From: Kiritimatiellia bacterium
Lineage (GTDB): Bacteria > Verrucomicrobiota > Kiritimatiellia > RFP12 > UBA1067
Length of the DNA stretch: 52,752 bases
Assembly (NCBI GenBank): GCA_017525225.1
Contig: JAFXTB010000012.1
Coordinates: forward strand, 1 to 52,752
Reading direction: 5' to 3'
The stretch's first letter is position 1. Each line of letters begins with the position of its first letter. The notes under the pieces were generated by a model. The model did not search any database and had not been told where the DNA came from. It saw only the letters and a list, made by a program, of their open reading frames with translations. Shown in pieces: positions 46,101 to 52,752 of this stretch. Position numbers and translations under genes: made by a program.

Positions 46101-47752
46101 ATCCGATGAAGACTGTGAACTGGTGGCGGACGCGCATGGAGACGGAGTACATGCCATGCTGCCACGGGCAGGTCAAGTTCCGCTACATCGAGCGTTTCGC
46201 CAAGTCGCATCCGGAGTACTTCGCGCTGCTCGAAGACGGACGCCGCCACAATTCCTTCAAGATCACCTATCCAGGGCATCCAGGCCAGCTCTGCCACACG
46301 TCGGCCGTCTGGGAGGAGCTGTACCAGGACGTGAAAAGCTACCTTTCCGGCGAGGATGCGTCCGCCCGCCTGCTGCCGGCCTATGGTTCGCCTGGCTCCG
46401 CAGGAAAGGTCAGGTACGGCTGGGGCGTCAACTGCCAGCGCCGCGACATCGTGGACGTGATGCCGCAGGACGGGATGATCAAGTGTGCGTGCGAGCGGTG
46501 CAAGGCTGAGTGGGCGAAGGCCCCGGAGATAGGGTGGGCGTCCGATCTCATCTGGGGGAACGTGGTCCGCCTGGCCAATCGGCTCAAGGCGGAGGGGGTG
46601 AAGGGACGCGTCTCCATGATGGCCTACAGCAAGTATCGACGGGTTCCCGACTTCCCGTTCCCCGACAATGTGGAGGTAATGGTGGCGGAACGCGGCCCGT
46701 GGACCGAGAACGACCCGCCCGAACGCGCCAGGGAGCTTTCGGAGATCCGTGCCTGGCACGACAAGATCGGTCGCAAGGTCTCGCTATGGACCTACCTGAA
46801 CAAGCCGAATTGCCTGCCGGACGTGCCGAATTGCACTCCAAAGGCGATTGCCAGATACTACCAGCAACTCGCGCCGCTCATATACGGGTCGTTCATGCAG
46901 GACTTCTCCGACCACTGGCTCAGCCAGTACCTTGGCCGCTACGTCTTCGGTAAGGTGATGTGGAACCCTGCCGTGGACGTGGAGGCGATCCTCGACGAGC
47001 ACCACCGCCTGATGTTCGGTCCGGCGGCACCGGAGATGAAACGCTTCTTCGAGGAGATTGAGAGGATCTACATCACGCGCGTGGCCGGACGGACGATCGA
47101 CACGGCGCTCGGACCGCAGTCGGAGAAGCCGAGCCCGTACGATCTCTTTGTCCGCATATACACGCCAGAAACCGTGAATGCGCTTGAAGCGCTCTTCGAT
47201 GCAGCGTCTGCGAAGGTAGCCGCGGGTTCTCTCGAGGCGAGGCGCATCGCTCTGATCCGCCGCGAGTTGTTCGATCCGCTCGCTCGGCGGGCGAGAGAGT
47301 ACGTGTCGTCAATCGACGTGGAGAAGGGGCTTGCGCGCGACATGGCGTCGAAGAAGCCGAATCTCGTGCCGGTCAAAGTCGTACCTGACGGCAACGGACA
47401 TCTTGTCGGGAAGCCGCCGCAGACGCTCTTCGGCATAACGCTGCGCGACGCCGGTGGAAAGTCGTCGCTGAAGCCAGGCAGGCGCTACCGGCTGTCCTAT
47501 TGCGTGAGACTCGAGAACGTCAAGCCGGTCAAGTTAAACGGCGGCGTGAACGTCAGCGTCTGGGCGGGCATGAACTTCTGGATGCCGCAAGTGCCGTTCT
47601 CGGGCACGCAGGACCGGACCTACCAGAGCTTCGAGTTCACGGCGGGGGCGGACTCCATCACGAAAGGACCGTCGCTGCTGCGGTTGAGGCTGGTCAATGC
47701 GACCGGTGACGCCTGGTTCGACAACGTACGAATCGAGGAAGTCGATGATTGA
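43169..47752 (+). CDS. Giant secreted fusion: PD40 propeller, HzsA-like di-haem region, DUF4838, C-terminal CBM
   Basis: A 1527-residue protein with a signal peptide (KLQLLATCAFAALVASAADA). Residues about 40-430 are a propeller (VDWDGRRIVFAMRDGRPDDYHIYVVNADG, SILPDGRVLYDRWEYVDR). Residues about 440-700 resemble the middle part of hydrazine synthase alpha-like proteins (VPVEEDGSAYFEVPA, FVYFQALDAEG) and carry two haem c sites, CVGCH (514-518) and CASCH (574-578). From about 780 to 1330 a DUF4838/alpha-glucuronidase-like region follows (TVRLAAEEAREFMGGVLGC, FERATVFGVYDFLERFAGVRFYFPGE). About 1390-1527 is a carbohydrate-binding-like sandwich. The start at 43169 overlaps the kinase stop; 43178 is possible. 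Redox or glycan function is open. Confidence 0.85.
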   Translation: MTAMKLQLLATCAFAALVASAADAVLVPDVKPGARAAASAALAAVPEVVYVTHAAFHPDHHNTATIFQRGEINEGSYDTQGALKAWNPATGATRVIVPEKKGRTIRDPEVDWDGRRIVFAMRDGRPDDYHIYVVNADGTGLRQLTREKGVSDIDPAFLPDGDIVFASTRNPKYCMCNRHIMANLYRMEADGANIHQIGVSTLFEGHPSILPDGRVLYDRWEYVDRNFGDAQGLWTCNPDGTRHAIWWGNNTTSPGGVINARAVGGDSTKAIAILGSCHDRPWGALGLIDRTRGVDGRDPVLRTWPASYRDRIHDGGKEDFDSTRSLPCKYADPFPIDDSHFLAVRMKDRGGEMSLVYLDLDGNEVELLADAPGIWSPVALRPSRKPVVQSRQRNFDAPNAPGRFYLQNVHVSTHMQGVEPGTVKALRVVESPEKRTWTGPSGWFGHGEEAPAMNWHSFENKRVLGTVPVEEDGSAYFEVPANTFVYFQALDAEGKMVQSMRSGVFVQPGETYGCVGCHENRVGEAAPVAAKPLAMRREPSRLDGAYNLAGLEKGTPPHFYSFQREVQPVFTARCASCHDYGTKAGEKLNLSGDRGAFFCTSYVDLWALGYVKCIGGGPAPIQPAYSWGAHASRLTKKLYGHARVNLTDEERARIITWMDLNAPYYPRYECAYPSNPGGRMPLTFKERKTLEELCGAAIANVHGKRQREQLDFDRPACSRILAGIAGTSAHAQALAIIEEGAARLRARPRCDMDGFVPCEIDQSREARYQRRLESERRVYDAIRAGRKVYDDADAVVFHAGRTEIVVESNACDTVRLAAEEAREFMGGVLGCDVPIVTTPTPSRTALFLGPSRWADADGVTTNGLKRDGFRIRTAANRVYVVGIDDPVVNAHRNRQKGGIWLQNFERATVFGVYDFLERFAGVRFYFPGELGTVVPKSAKIEVPPTDIVEAPANTVRRYTIYESGCPYFEGEKPDELRHPMKTVNWWRTRMETEYMPCCHGQVKFRYIERFAKSHPEYFALLEDGRRHNSFKITYPGHPGQLCHTSAVWEELYQDVKSYLSGEDASARLLPAYGSPGSAGKVRYGWGVNCQRRDIVDVMPQDGMIKCACERCKAEWAKAPEIGWASDLIWGNVVRLANRLKAEGVKGRVSMMAYSKYRRVPDFPFPDNVEVMVAERGPWTENDPPERARELSEIRAWHDKIGRKVSLWTYLNKPNCLPDVPNCTPKAIARYYQQLAPLIYGSFMQDFSDHWLSQYLGRYVFGKVMWNPAVDVEAILDEHHRLMFGPAAPEMKRFFEEIERIYITRVAGRTIDTALGPQSEKPSPYDLFVRIYTPETVNALEALFDAASAKVAAGSLEARRIALIRRELFDPLARRAREYVSSIDVEKGLARDMASKKPNLVPVKVVPDGNGHLVGKPPQTLFGITLRDAGGKSSLKPGRRYRLSYCVRLENVKPVKLNGGVNVSVWAGMNFWMPQVPFSGTQDRTYQSFEFTAGADSITKGPSLLRLRLVNATGDAWFDNVRIEEVDD

Positions 47753-47802
47753 CGAGTCGGTCAACCAGCCCTGACAACAACCAGAAGGGAAAGAGGTAGA
47801 CA

Positions 47803-48909
47803 GTGAAGAGAGTGTTTGCATGCGCCATGCTGCTGACTGCGGGGGGCGCTTGCGCCGCACCCCTTGCAAACACAAATGAACTCGTCTGGACGGACGGGAC
47901 GAACCTCCCGCAGGAAGGACGTGCATTTTCCGATACGCAAAGTCCGTACTGGCGCATCGGGAAGAAGCATCTTGCGAGCATTGCACCTGTCAACCGCGGC
48001 GTTGCGGGGCATGCCTCAGAGACCTCCGGGATCTGCTACAGGTTCGTCACGGACGCGGACGAGCTGACCTTGCGGTGGTCGCTTTCCCGCGCCAAACTGG
48101 AATTTCCCCACATGCCGGCGACTGGCGTGAGCGGCATCGACATCTACGCATGGACGCCCGAAGGGGGGTGGCGCTACGTTAACTGGCGCTTTACCAGTCC
48201 ACGCAACTACCCTACGCAGCAGAAGGGGAACTTCTATACAATCAGATGGAAGCCGGGCCAGCCGTGCTGGATATATCTGCCGTTGTACAACGGTATCACC
48301 GATTTCGCGGTCGGCGTCGCCAAGGGGAAGGTCCTAAAGCCGCTTCCACCGCGCGGCAACGGCGTGACGAACCCCGTCGTGTTCTACGGATCGTCGATCA
48401 CTCAGGGCGGATGCGCTTCGCGTCCGGGTCTGTCGTTTACCGCCATTGCCGGACGGCTGGGCGACTTCCCCGTGGTGAACATGGGCTTCTCCGGAAGTGC
48501 GCACATGGAGCCCGAGATCTGCGACATGCTGGCGGATATCGACGCGAGCTGCTATGTACTCGATCCCCTTGGAAACATGGATGTGGGCGAGGTGAACGCG
48601 CGCTACGAGAGGTTCGTTCGCAGGCTGCATGTGGCAAGGCCGGACGTTCCGATCGTCCTTACAGCCGTCAGCTGGCAATTGGACCGCCGTCCATCGCCGC
48701 GCGTGAAGGCGGCGCATGCGATATACGAGCGACTCAAGCGCGAGGATCCTCGCGAATGGCGCAATCTCCACTGGATCTCCGAGGACGAGCTTGCGCAGGA
48801 CGACGGCGAATGTACCGTGGACGGATGCCATGCGAACGACTGGGGCATGATCCAGATGGGGCGAGCCTGCGCCAAGACCGTGCGAGCGGCGCTGGGGCTC
48901 CAACGTTGA
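47803..48909 (+). CDS. Secreted SGNH/GDSL hydrolase
   Basis: A 368-residue protein with a signal peptide (MKRVFACAMLLTAGGACAA). An N-terminal beta-sandwich (about 25-180) with WRYVNWRFTSPRNYP precedes an SGNH hydrolase domain. Block I is FYGSSITQGGCASRPG with the nucleophile serine, then NMGFSGSAHMEPE (block II glycine), LDPLGNMD (block III), and DGCHANDWGM with the Asp-His pair. Members deacetylate or de-esterify glycans; substrate unknown. It starts with GTG, 50 bases after the giant fusion gene and behind AAAGAGG. Its 3' end is 29 bases from the tRNA-Ala fragment. Confidence 0.88.
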   Translation: MKRVFACAMLLTAGGACAAPLANTNELVWTDGTNLPQEGRAFSDTQSPYWRIGKKHLASIAPVNRGVAGHASETSGICYRFVTDADELTLRWSLSRAKLEFPHMPATGVSGIDIYAWTPEGGWRYVNWRFTSPRNYPTQQKGNFYTIRWKPGQPCWIYLPLYNGITDFAVGVAKGKVLKPLPPRGNGVTNPVVFYGSSITQGGCASRPGLSFTAIAGRLGDFPVVNMGFSGSAHMEPEICDMLADIDASCYVLDPLGNMDVGEVNARYERFVRRLHVARPDVPIVLTAVSWQLDRRPSPRVKAAHAIYERLKREDPREWRNLHWISEDELAQDDGECTVDGCHANDWGMIQMGRACAKTVRAALGLQR

Positions 48910-48938
48910 ATCATGCCGTGCGAAGGGCACTTTCGGGA

Positions 48939-48983
<45 letters not shown>

Positions 48984-49215
48984 GGGCGGTCGAAAACCCT
49001 TTTAAAAAGGAATATGAGGAATCGTACAAAAAGAGCTTGAAGGCAAATATTTCGAGCCATCCCCAAATCCATTTGACCGAGAACGCCTGCTTCACGATGA
49101 GGTCGTCTGGTTCAAGCGGGCGTGTGTCCTCAATCGTCTTGCGGCAGATTTCCGCTATCTTGTCGAAATCGGGCATCCGTCTCGCTCCGGCGGGTACATC
49201 GTCTTTCCTGCTCAT
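48984..49215 (-). CDS. Element gene whose frame runs through the attachment site
   Basis: From the ATG at 49215 the minus-strand frame encodes MSRKDDVPAGARRMPDFDK, then DDLIVKQAFSVKWIWGWLEIF and a Ser/Phe/Leu-rich stretch. It then reads on without a stop through the tRNA fragment and antisense to the SGNH gene to a stop at 48334-48336. The part within the element is about 77 codons. In the excised circular form a different sequence would complete the frame. The start overlaps the upstream gene stop (ATGA). I do not recognise a family. The given end is the attachment core, not a stop codon. Confidence 0.5.
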
Positions 49216-49475
49216 GCTTCGTCCTCCTCGCTGTCGTCGCTATCCTCGTCGTCCTCAAACCGCAGTCCGAGGCTTCGTTTCATCTCCGCTTCCTGTTCGC
49301 CGAAACAGTCCTCTTCCATTGGAATCCCCGTGTCGATCTCGTGGCGGCGGCGCAACTTGTACACCTCCTCGCCAAAGAGCGCGGGGTCGCGGGTTATGCT
49401 GCTGTCGAGCATCCCCACCATCTTGTTCAAGGACATCTTCTCGGTGTCCAGTTTCAGTATTTCGTCTGCTGTCAT
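49212..49475 (-). CDS. Small acidic-tailed element protein, unknown
   Basis: An 87-residue protein (MTADEILKLDTEKMSLNKMVGML ... ) ending in a run of Asp, Glu and Ser. It is mostly helical by composition, with a conserved-looking core LFGEEVYKLRRRHEIDTGIP. The start at 49475 overlaps the upstream gene stop, and the stop overlaps the next start, both as ATGA, so it is translated as part of a coupled chain. The longer frame upstream to 49760 is a shadow of the neighbouring gene. Function not recognised. Confidence 0.7.
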   Translation of the reverse strand: MTADEILKLDTEKMSLNKMVGMLDSSITRDPALFGEEVYKLRRRHEIDTGIPMEEDCFGEQEAEMKRSLGLRFEDDEDSDDSEEDEA

Positions 49476-50041
49476 TGCTTGCGTTTTCCTTTCTTTGTGG
49501 TTTCTGAAGCTGGTATTGCGGCATGGGGCGCAAGGTGCGGAAGCACTTTGCCGTACATGAAGTGTTCCATCGTCCCTTCCGGGAACGGATTGCTGAAACG
49601 CCGCCGCCGAAAGTAGAGTTTCATGCGCGGGTCGTCGTGGTTCACCTTGAACGGCTCTCCGTCCGCCACGCTGACGGGCGGCACGGGAACATCGCAGTCT
49701 GCGAGTATCGCATCCGCTTCGGACATGGGCGGCAGATCGACCTTCTCGTCGAACTTGCAATGCCTGTCGATGTCACCGTCCTTCAGATACCGTGCGCAGA
49801 ACGCAAGCAGGGGCTTGTAGGCGCATACGAACTGCGTTTTCCTGTCGCCGAAGCAGTTTGACACCAAGTTGTCCGCAATGGTCAGGAGAAGCCATCCCTT
49901 GTCCTTCACAAGACGGGGCTTGCCGTATGCGTAGTAGGTTATCCCGTCCGCCGACAGGATGCGGAAGGACAGCCGCAGGAACGGTTCTTCCGTATCGCAT
50001 ACGACCTCCTTCGCGTCGCCTATGTCAAACAGATACTTCAT
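49472..50041 (-). CDS. Element protein of unknown function
   Basis: A 189-residue soluble protein. Beta-rich N-terminal half (LRLSFRILSADGITYYAYGKPRLVKDKGWLLLTI) and a C-terminal half with SEADAILADCDVPVPP and a basic tail KKGKRKQ. No signal peptide or membrane segment. Both ends overlap neighbours as ATGA, which fixes the start at 50041. I do not recognise a family; a structural or DNA-processing accessory role would be a guess. Confidence 0.72.
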   Translation of the reverse strand: MKYLFDIGDAKEVVCDTEEPFLRLSFRILSADGITYYAYGKPRLVKDKGWLLLTIADNLVSNCFGDRKTQFVCAYKPLLAFCARYLKDGDIDRHCKFDEKVDLPPMSEADAILADCDVPVPPVSVADGEPFKVNHDDPRMKLYFRRRRFSNPFPEGTMEHFMYGKVLPHLAPHAAIPASETTKKGKRKQ

Positions 50042-50253
50042 GGCACGATGTCCTCGTCAAGGTACATGTCTGCGGTGACGTCATCGCTGTACCGTCTGTA
50101 GAACGCCTCCGTCACTTCATGGTTCATGTACGCCTCAAGAAGCGTGTCCATGAACTTTTCCCGCGTCACCGTGCCGCGCTTGTATTGGCGGTGGAGCGTC
50201 TTCAGCTCCGCCGTCCGTGTTGCCGTGTTCGCCGGCTTCTTCTCATTGCCCAT
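50038..50253 (-). CDS. Small helical element protein
   Basis: A 71-residue protein with a basic N-terminus (MGNEKKPANTATRTAELKTLHRQYKRGTVTREKF) and an acidic C-terminus ending DEDIVP. Probably all-helical. The ATG at 50253 overlaps the upstream FtsK-like gene by 11 bases and has AAAGGAACG before it. The stop overlaps the next start as ATGA. The pattern AELKTLHRQYKRGTVTREKFMD resembles short scaffold-like helical modules, but I cannot name it. Confidence 0.68.
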   Translation of the reverse strand: MGNEKKPANTATRTAELKTLHRQYKRGTVTREKFMDTLLEAYMNHEVTEAFYRRYSDDVTADMYLDEDIVP

Positions 50254-51025
50254 TTTCCGTCGTTCCTTTCTCCTTGTCTCGTACGTTGAAGTAGGTGATT
50301 TTCGGTGCCGTCCGTGCGGCTGATGCCGTATCGGGGGGAAGATCGAGTACGGCACATGAGCGGAGTTTCAGCGCGGCTATGAGCGCGGCAGTCGAATCCG
50401 TGCCGCCCACGTCGCGTGATACGAACACGAAACGGAAGCCCGCCGCAGCGCCAAACGCAAACAACCGTTCCATGCAGCTGAAGAACTCGCTTTCGGGGAA
50501 ATCCAGACTTTCGTCGACGCCATCCACGCAGACGACGACGTAAGGCAACGGGCGGTCGGTAGCCTTGGCGTTGTACCGTTCCAAGTCCCGCGTTCCGGCG
50601 GCGGCGAAGAGCTGAAGCCGCAATTCCATCTCAAGCCGTAGCATGGTGCCGATCATCCGGCAAGCCAATTCCCCGTCCGTACACGGGTTCTCGATGCGCG
50701 GGAGCCGCCTGCCTTGTTCCTCCGCCTGCCGCCGCACAAGCGGCGGACAGACGGGTTGCACGAGGGGCAAGGACGGCAACTGACGCAACCGCCCCGCATC
50801 GTCCCCGAAGGCGTACGCCATCGCCTCGTCGGCCGAACGGTTCGCCGCCAACGACGAAAGCAGTCCCTTCAGACATTGGAGCTTGGCATCTTCGGATGCC
50901 GCACCCGCTATCAGAAGCGGGCTGTTGCGCCGTTCGCCGAGATCAATGACATGTTCCATGCCGTTCCCCAGTCGCCCAAGCGAGAAGGGCAGCAGCATGT
51001 TCGTTTCGTCATTCTTCAATTTCAT
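50243..51025 (-). CDS. FtsK/SpoIIIE-like protein with degenerate Walker A
   Basis: A 260-residue protein aligned by eye with the FtsK/SpoIIIE motor core. LPFSLGRLGNG and VIDLGERRNSPLLIAGA match the lead-in to the P-loop. The P-loop itself reads GAASEDAKL instead of GATGSGKS, so the phosphate-binding Gly-Lys-Ser is gone. LPSLPLVQPVCPP then echoes the PHLL.PVVTD block. MLRLEMELRLQLFAAAGTRDLERYNAK matches the EMERRY...GVRNIxxYN block, and LPYVVVCVDGVDE stands for Walker B. It is shorter than typical motors. Loss of ATP binding suggests a structural subunit or partner for another motor (inference). Confidence 0.72.
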   Translation of the reverse strand: MKLKNDETNMLLPFSLGRLGNGMEHVIDLGERRNSPLLIAGAASEDAKLQCLKGLLSSLAANRSADEAMAYAFGDDAGRLRQLPSLPLVQPVCPPLVRRQAEEQGRRLPRIENPCTDGELACRMIGTMLRLEMELRLQLFAAAGTRDLERYNAKATDRPLPYVVVCVDGVDESLDFPESEFFSCMERLFAFGAAAGFRFVFVSRDVGGTDSTAALIAALKLRSCAVLDLPPDTASAARTAPKITYFNVRDKEKGTTENGQ

Positions 51026-51054
51026 TGTTTCTTTCTGTCTTGTCGTTCAATGGT

Positions 51055-51387
51055 TCAGTAGTCGAGTGCGTCCTGCGCCCCGCGCAGGTCGCTCCACACC
51101 TCCATGTACGCATCGTCGCGCACCGTGCCGTCGTGGGCGGCATCCTTGAAGTTGTCGTAGTCGATAGCCGCCGCTTCTTCGGCGGCGATGCGTGCCCATT
51201 CTGCGCGGGGAAAGTCCATGCGCCAGCGGTAGTCGCCCGTTGGCGTGGACTGTACGCGCGGTTTCACGCCGTGCGCTTGGCACAGCCGTTCAAGATCGCC
51301 CGCGAACCGTGCGCGGACGTGTATCGTGTCCGGCTTGGCGTTGTGCTGCACCGCGCTGAAGAATCCCGATTTTACGAACATCCACAT
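51055..51387 (-). CDS. Conserved small protein of the MWxF-start family
   Basis: A 110-residue cytoplasmic protein: MWMFVKSGFFSAVQH, DTIHVRARFAGDLERL, TPTGDYRWRMDFPRAEWARI and AIDYDNFKDAAHD...DAYMEVWSDLR. This arrangement (MW-F start, LVRAR-like strand, IDY-NFK, YxxVW end) belongs to a small uncharacterised family that I recall from many bacterial and mobile genomes. It lies between the FtsK-like gene and the 298-residue protein gene, three bases from the latter. No reaction is known. Confidence 0.78.
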   Translation of the reverse strand: MWMFVKSGFFSAVQHNAKPDTIHVRARFAGDLERLCQAHGVKPRVQSTPTGDYRWRMDFPRAEWARIAAEEAAAIDYDNFKDAAHDGTVRDDAYMEVWSDLRGAQDALDY

Positions 51388-51390
51388 GGT

Positions 51391-52287
51391 TTATTTCTCC
51401 TTCCGTTCTGTCGCCTTGCGCGCGTTCATGTGTTTCAAAGGGAAGAAAAGCGTTGGGTGGACGTATCTGTTGAACCATTTGCAATACGCGCTGTAGCCGG
51501 GTCTGGCGAAGCACCATGCCGCGCCAGGGTTCCGCCCTTGAAGTCGTCGAATCTGCCAGTCGGCGGCGGCACGTCCCATCAGGCAACCGAAGCCACGTCG
51601 CCGCTCCAATTCAGACATCTTGCGTTCGAGAAGGGCTTTGCGTTCGGCGAGGCAGGCGTCGGTATTTTCGCGCTCTATCGCCTTGTGCAACCGTTCGGTG
51701 ATGAAACTGACCGTCGGACGCTCATGCTCGAAGTCCAGTACGTAGCACCATTCTCGCGCGGCAATCCATGCGGCGAGCATGGCACGGTATTCAAGCACCG
51801 TCTTGGCGTATTTCGTTTCGGGATGACGCGAAAACCAACGCGAGAAGCAGAACCATTCCCGTGCGCCGGCAGTCGCGTTCGCGTAGCGGTCGCGTGTCTT
51901 CGGGGATTCCTGCAACACCTTTGCTTCCGCTTTCAGCAGGGAATAGTCGAAGAGTTCACGATGTGCCTTCTCCTCCCACAGTTCGGCGAAATGCTGTTGC
52001 GCGTGTTCGTTGTAGTCGTTGCGGACGAGGTAGAGCAGATCATCCAGAGATAGGCTGTTCTCGATTCCTTTCCGCAACCGTCGGTAGAGGAGGAGATCGA
52101 AGTCCGGCTCGCCGTGGCGTTCGGAGAAGCAGAACGAAAGCGCAAGGCGCATCTTCGCGCCTTCGGGCGCATTGTCGTAGATGCGCTTCCAGTAGGGGTT
52201 GGCGATGAACTCCCGCGTTGCGGCGGCGATGTCCTCCGCCCATTTCCGGCATGTCGTCTCGTCCGGCATCTTGTCGTGTTCGCTCAT
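51391..52287 (-). CDS. Large element protein of unknown function
   Basis: A 298-residue protein, mainly helical and rich in Trp, Arg and Glu (KWAEDIAAATREFIANPYWKRIY, LLYRRLRKGIENSLSLDDLLYLVRND, WFCFSRWFSRHPETKYAKTVLEY). The C-terminus is basic. No signal peptide. I do not recognise a family. The start at 52287 overlaps the stop of the RHH-like gene as ATGA, which decides it; longer frames run into that gene. Its position next to an RHH-like gene would fit a replication or mobilisation protein, but no relaxase or primase motif is visible. Confidence 0.68.
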   Translation of the reverse strand: MSEHDKMPDETTCRKWAEDIAAATREFIANPYWKRIYDNAPEGAKMRLALSFCFSERHGEPDFDLLLYRRLRKGIENSLSLDDLLYLVRNDYNEHAQQHFAELWEEKAHRELFDYSLLKAEAKVLQESPKTRDRYANATAGAREWFCFSRWFSRHPETKYAKTVLEYRAMLAAWIAAREWCYVLDFEHERPTVSFITERLHKAIERENTDACLAERKALLERKMSELERRRGFGCLMGRAAADWQIRRLQGRNPGAAWCFARPGYSAYCKWFNRYVHPTLFFPLKHMNARKATERKEK

Positions 52288-52610
52288 GGCTGCCGCTCCT
52301 CCCCGTCTGCCGCTGTCGCAACCTTGTCCGCAAACCGTTTGGTCTGCTCCCATCCCGGCTTGCGGTCGCATCCCGCATGGACGCGCTCGTCCACCGCCTT
52401 GCGCCGCGCCGTGTTCACGGCGAGGCGTTCCGCCGCCCATGCCTTTGCGCTCGGGGATGCTTTCGCCTTGCGGACGGCTTCGTGTACGAGCCGCGCCACC
52501 CAGACGCTCATCGTCACGCCTTGCGCATCCGCCAATGTCCAGACCTTCGCCGCATCGCCGAGTTCGCATCGGCACATGAGCGCGTAGGTCGTCGGTTTCG
52601 CCTGTCTCAT
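52284..52610 (-). CDS. Ribbon-helix-helix-like DNA-binding protein
   Basis: A 108-residue protein. The stretch CELGDAAKVWTLADAQGVTMSVWVARLVHEAVRKA (about residues 14-48; shown pieces only) has the strand plus two-helix pattern of CopG/MobC-like ribbon-helix-helix proteins, such as GVTMSVWVARLV. The remainder is Ala/Arg/Lys-rich. The start at 52610 follows AAGGAG at a good spacing; an upstream frame start at 52715 would fall in a hairpin. Such proteins commonly autoregulate element operons or assist relaxases. It is the first gene of the coupled chain seen here. Confidence 0.7.
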   Translation of the reverse strand: MRQAKPTTYALMCRCELGDAAKVWTLADAQGVTMSVWVARLVHEAVRKAKASPSAKAWAAERLAVNTARRKAVDERVHAGCDRKPGWEQTKRFADKVATAADGEERQP

Positions 52611-52628
52611 TTCTGTTCTCCTTCTTTT

Positions 52629-52643
52629 TCCGGCTTCGCCGGA
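52629..52643 (-). promoter_or_regulatory. Leader hairpin before the RHH-like gene
   Basis: TCCGGC, loop of three, GCCGGA: a perfect 6-bp stem a few bases upstream of the ribosome binding site of the RHH-like gene. It is not followed by a T-run on the minus strand. It may influence translation or message stability. Confidence 0.4.
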
Positions 52644-52685
52644 GGGTTGAAGAGAACATCTCGAATGGTCTGCCTTTTGAACGAC

Positions 52686-52723
52686 GAAAGACCGAGCATC
52701 CCATACGAGACGCACGGTCTTTC
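52686..52723. repeat. Inverted repeat GAAAGACCG/CGGTCTTTC
   Basis: Perfect 9-bp arms at 52686-52694 and 52715-52723 with a 20-base centre, upstream of the element operon. It could be an operator for the RHH-like protein or a bidirectional terminator arm. Confidence 0.5.
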
Positions 52724-52752
52724 TCCGTTGGAACCTTTTTTCCTCTTCTCCA

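Noticed and set aside
43766-46759. A minus-strand open frame of 997 codons
   Set aside because: It is antisense to the haem/DUF4838 fusion, has no recognisable motif and has the composition of a codon-bias shadow.
52284-52715. Longer start for the RHH-like protein at 52715
   Set aside because: It begins in the inverted repeat and has no ribosome site, while the ATG at 52610 has AAGGAG.

Overview
The window looks like a chromosome segment of an uncultured PVC-type bacterium, most plausibly a gut-dwelling Kiritimatiellota/Verrucomicrobiota relative. This is inferred from GC-rich housekeeping genes, many secreted glycan-active proteins (GH28-like beta-helices, a GH109-like enzyme, DUF6259, DUF4832 and DUF4838 barrels, SGNH hydrolase), Tad-type secretion with FHA and PEGA proteins, and a meso-DAP type MurE. 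No rRNA is present to prove the taxonomy.

Layout. 140-2962 is a large secreted propeller/LamG protein ending in a clear terminator. 3147-8074 is a division and wall cluster (mraZ, rsmH, ftsL, ftsI, murE) behind a promoter covered by MraZ boxes. 8075-12540 is an accessory zone of AT-richer DNA: a DUF234-type ATPase with its own tandem palindromic operator, a SacI-family restriction endonuclease overlapping a C5 methyltransferase, the decayed tail of an MmeI-like methyltransferase and a REP-like palindrome. 12550-16975 holds a nucleoside hydrolase, a DUF218 protein, a family 2 glycosyltransferase and a GH109-like enzyme. 16988-23173 is a run of GH28-like, tadC, FHA, PEGA and tlyA genes. 23311-30248 holds a GH28-DUF6259 fusion, a second DUF6259 protein and a MATE exporter. 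Then come tRNA-Gln(CTG), murA, a lipoprotein oxidoreductase, tilS (minus), two secreted proteins, hisS and a Sel1-repeat protein. 39412-48909 carries a ROK kinase, a secreted propeller, an N-acetylhexosamine kinase-like protein, a giant HzsA-like di-haem/DUF4838 fusion and an SGNH hydrolase.

At 48939 a 3' fragment of tRNA-Ala(GGC), cut at the anticodon loop, marks an attachment site. Everything to its right (to 52752 and beyond) is an all-minus-strand, tightly overlapping set of unfamiliar genes, read here as one end of an integrative element. It encodes a ribbon-helix-helix-like protein and an FtsK-like protein whose Walker A motif is lost.

Themes. Promoters share an extended -10 (TGG followed by T/C-A-T/A-AAT), usually with a -35 of the TTGxxx type at 17 bp. 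Five genes have the -10 only 6-9 bases before the start codon, which points to leaderless mRNAs. ATGA stop/start overlaps couple many neighbours. The glycan genes could together cleave host or plant glycans outside the cytoplasm and phosphorylate the released amino sugars inside; that joint function is inference.
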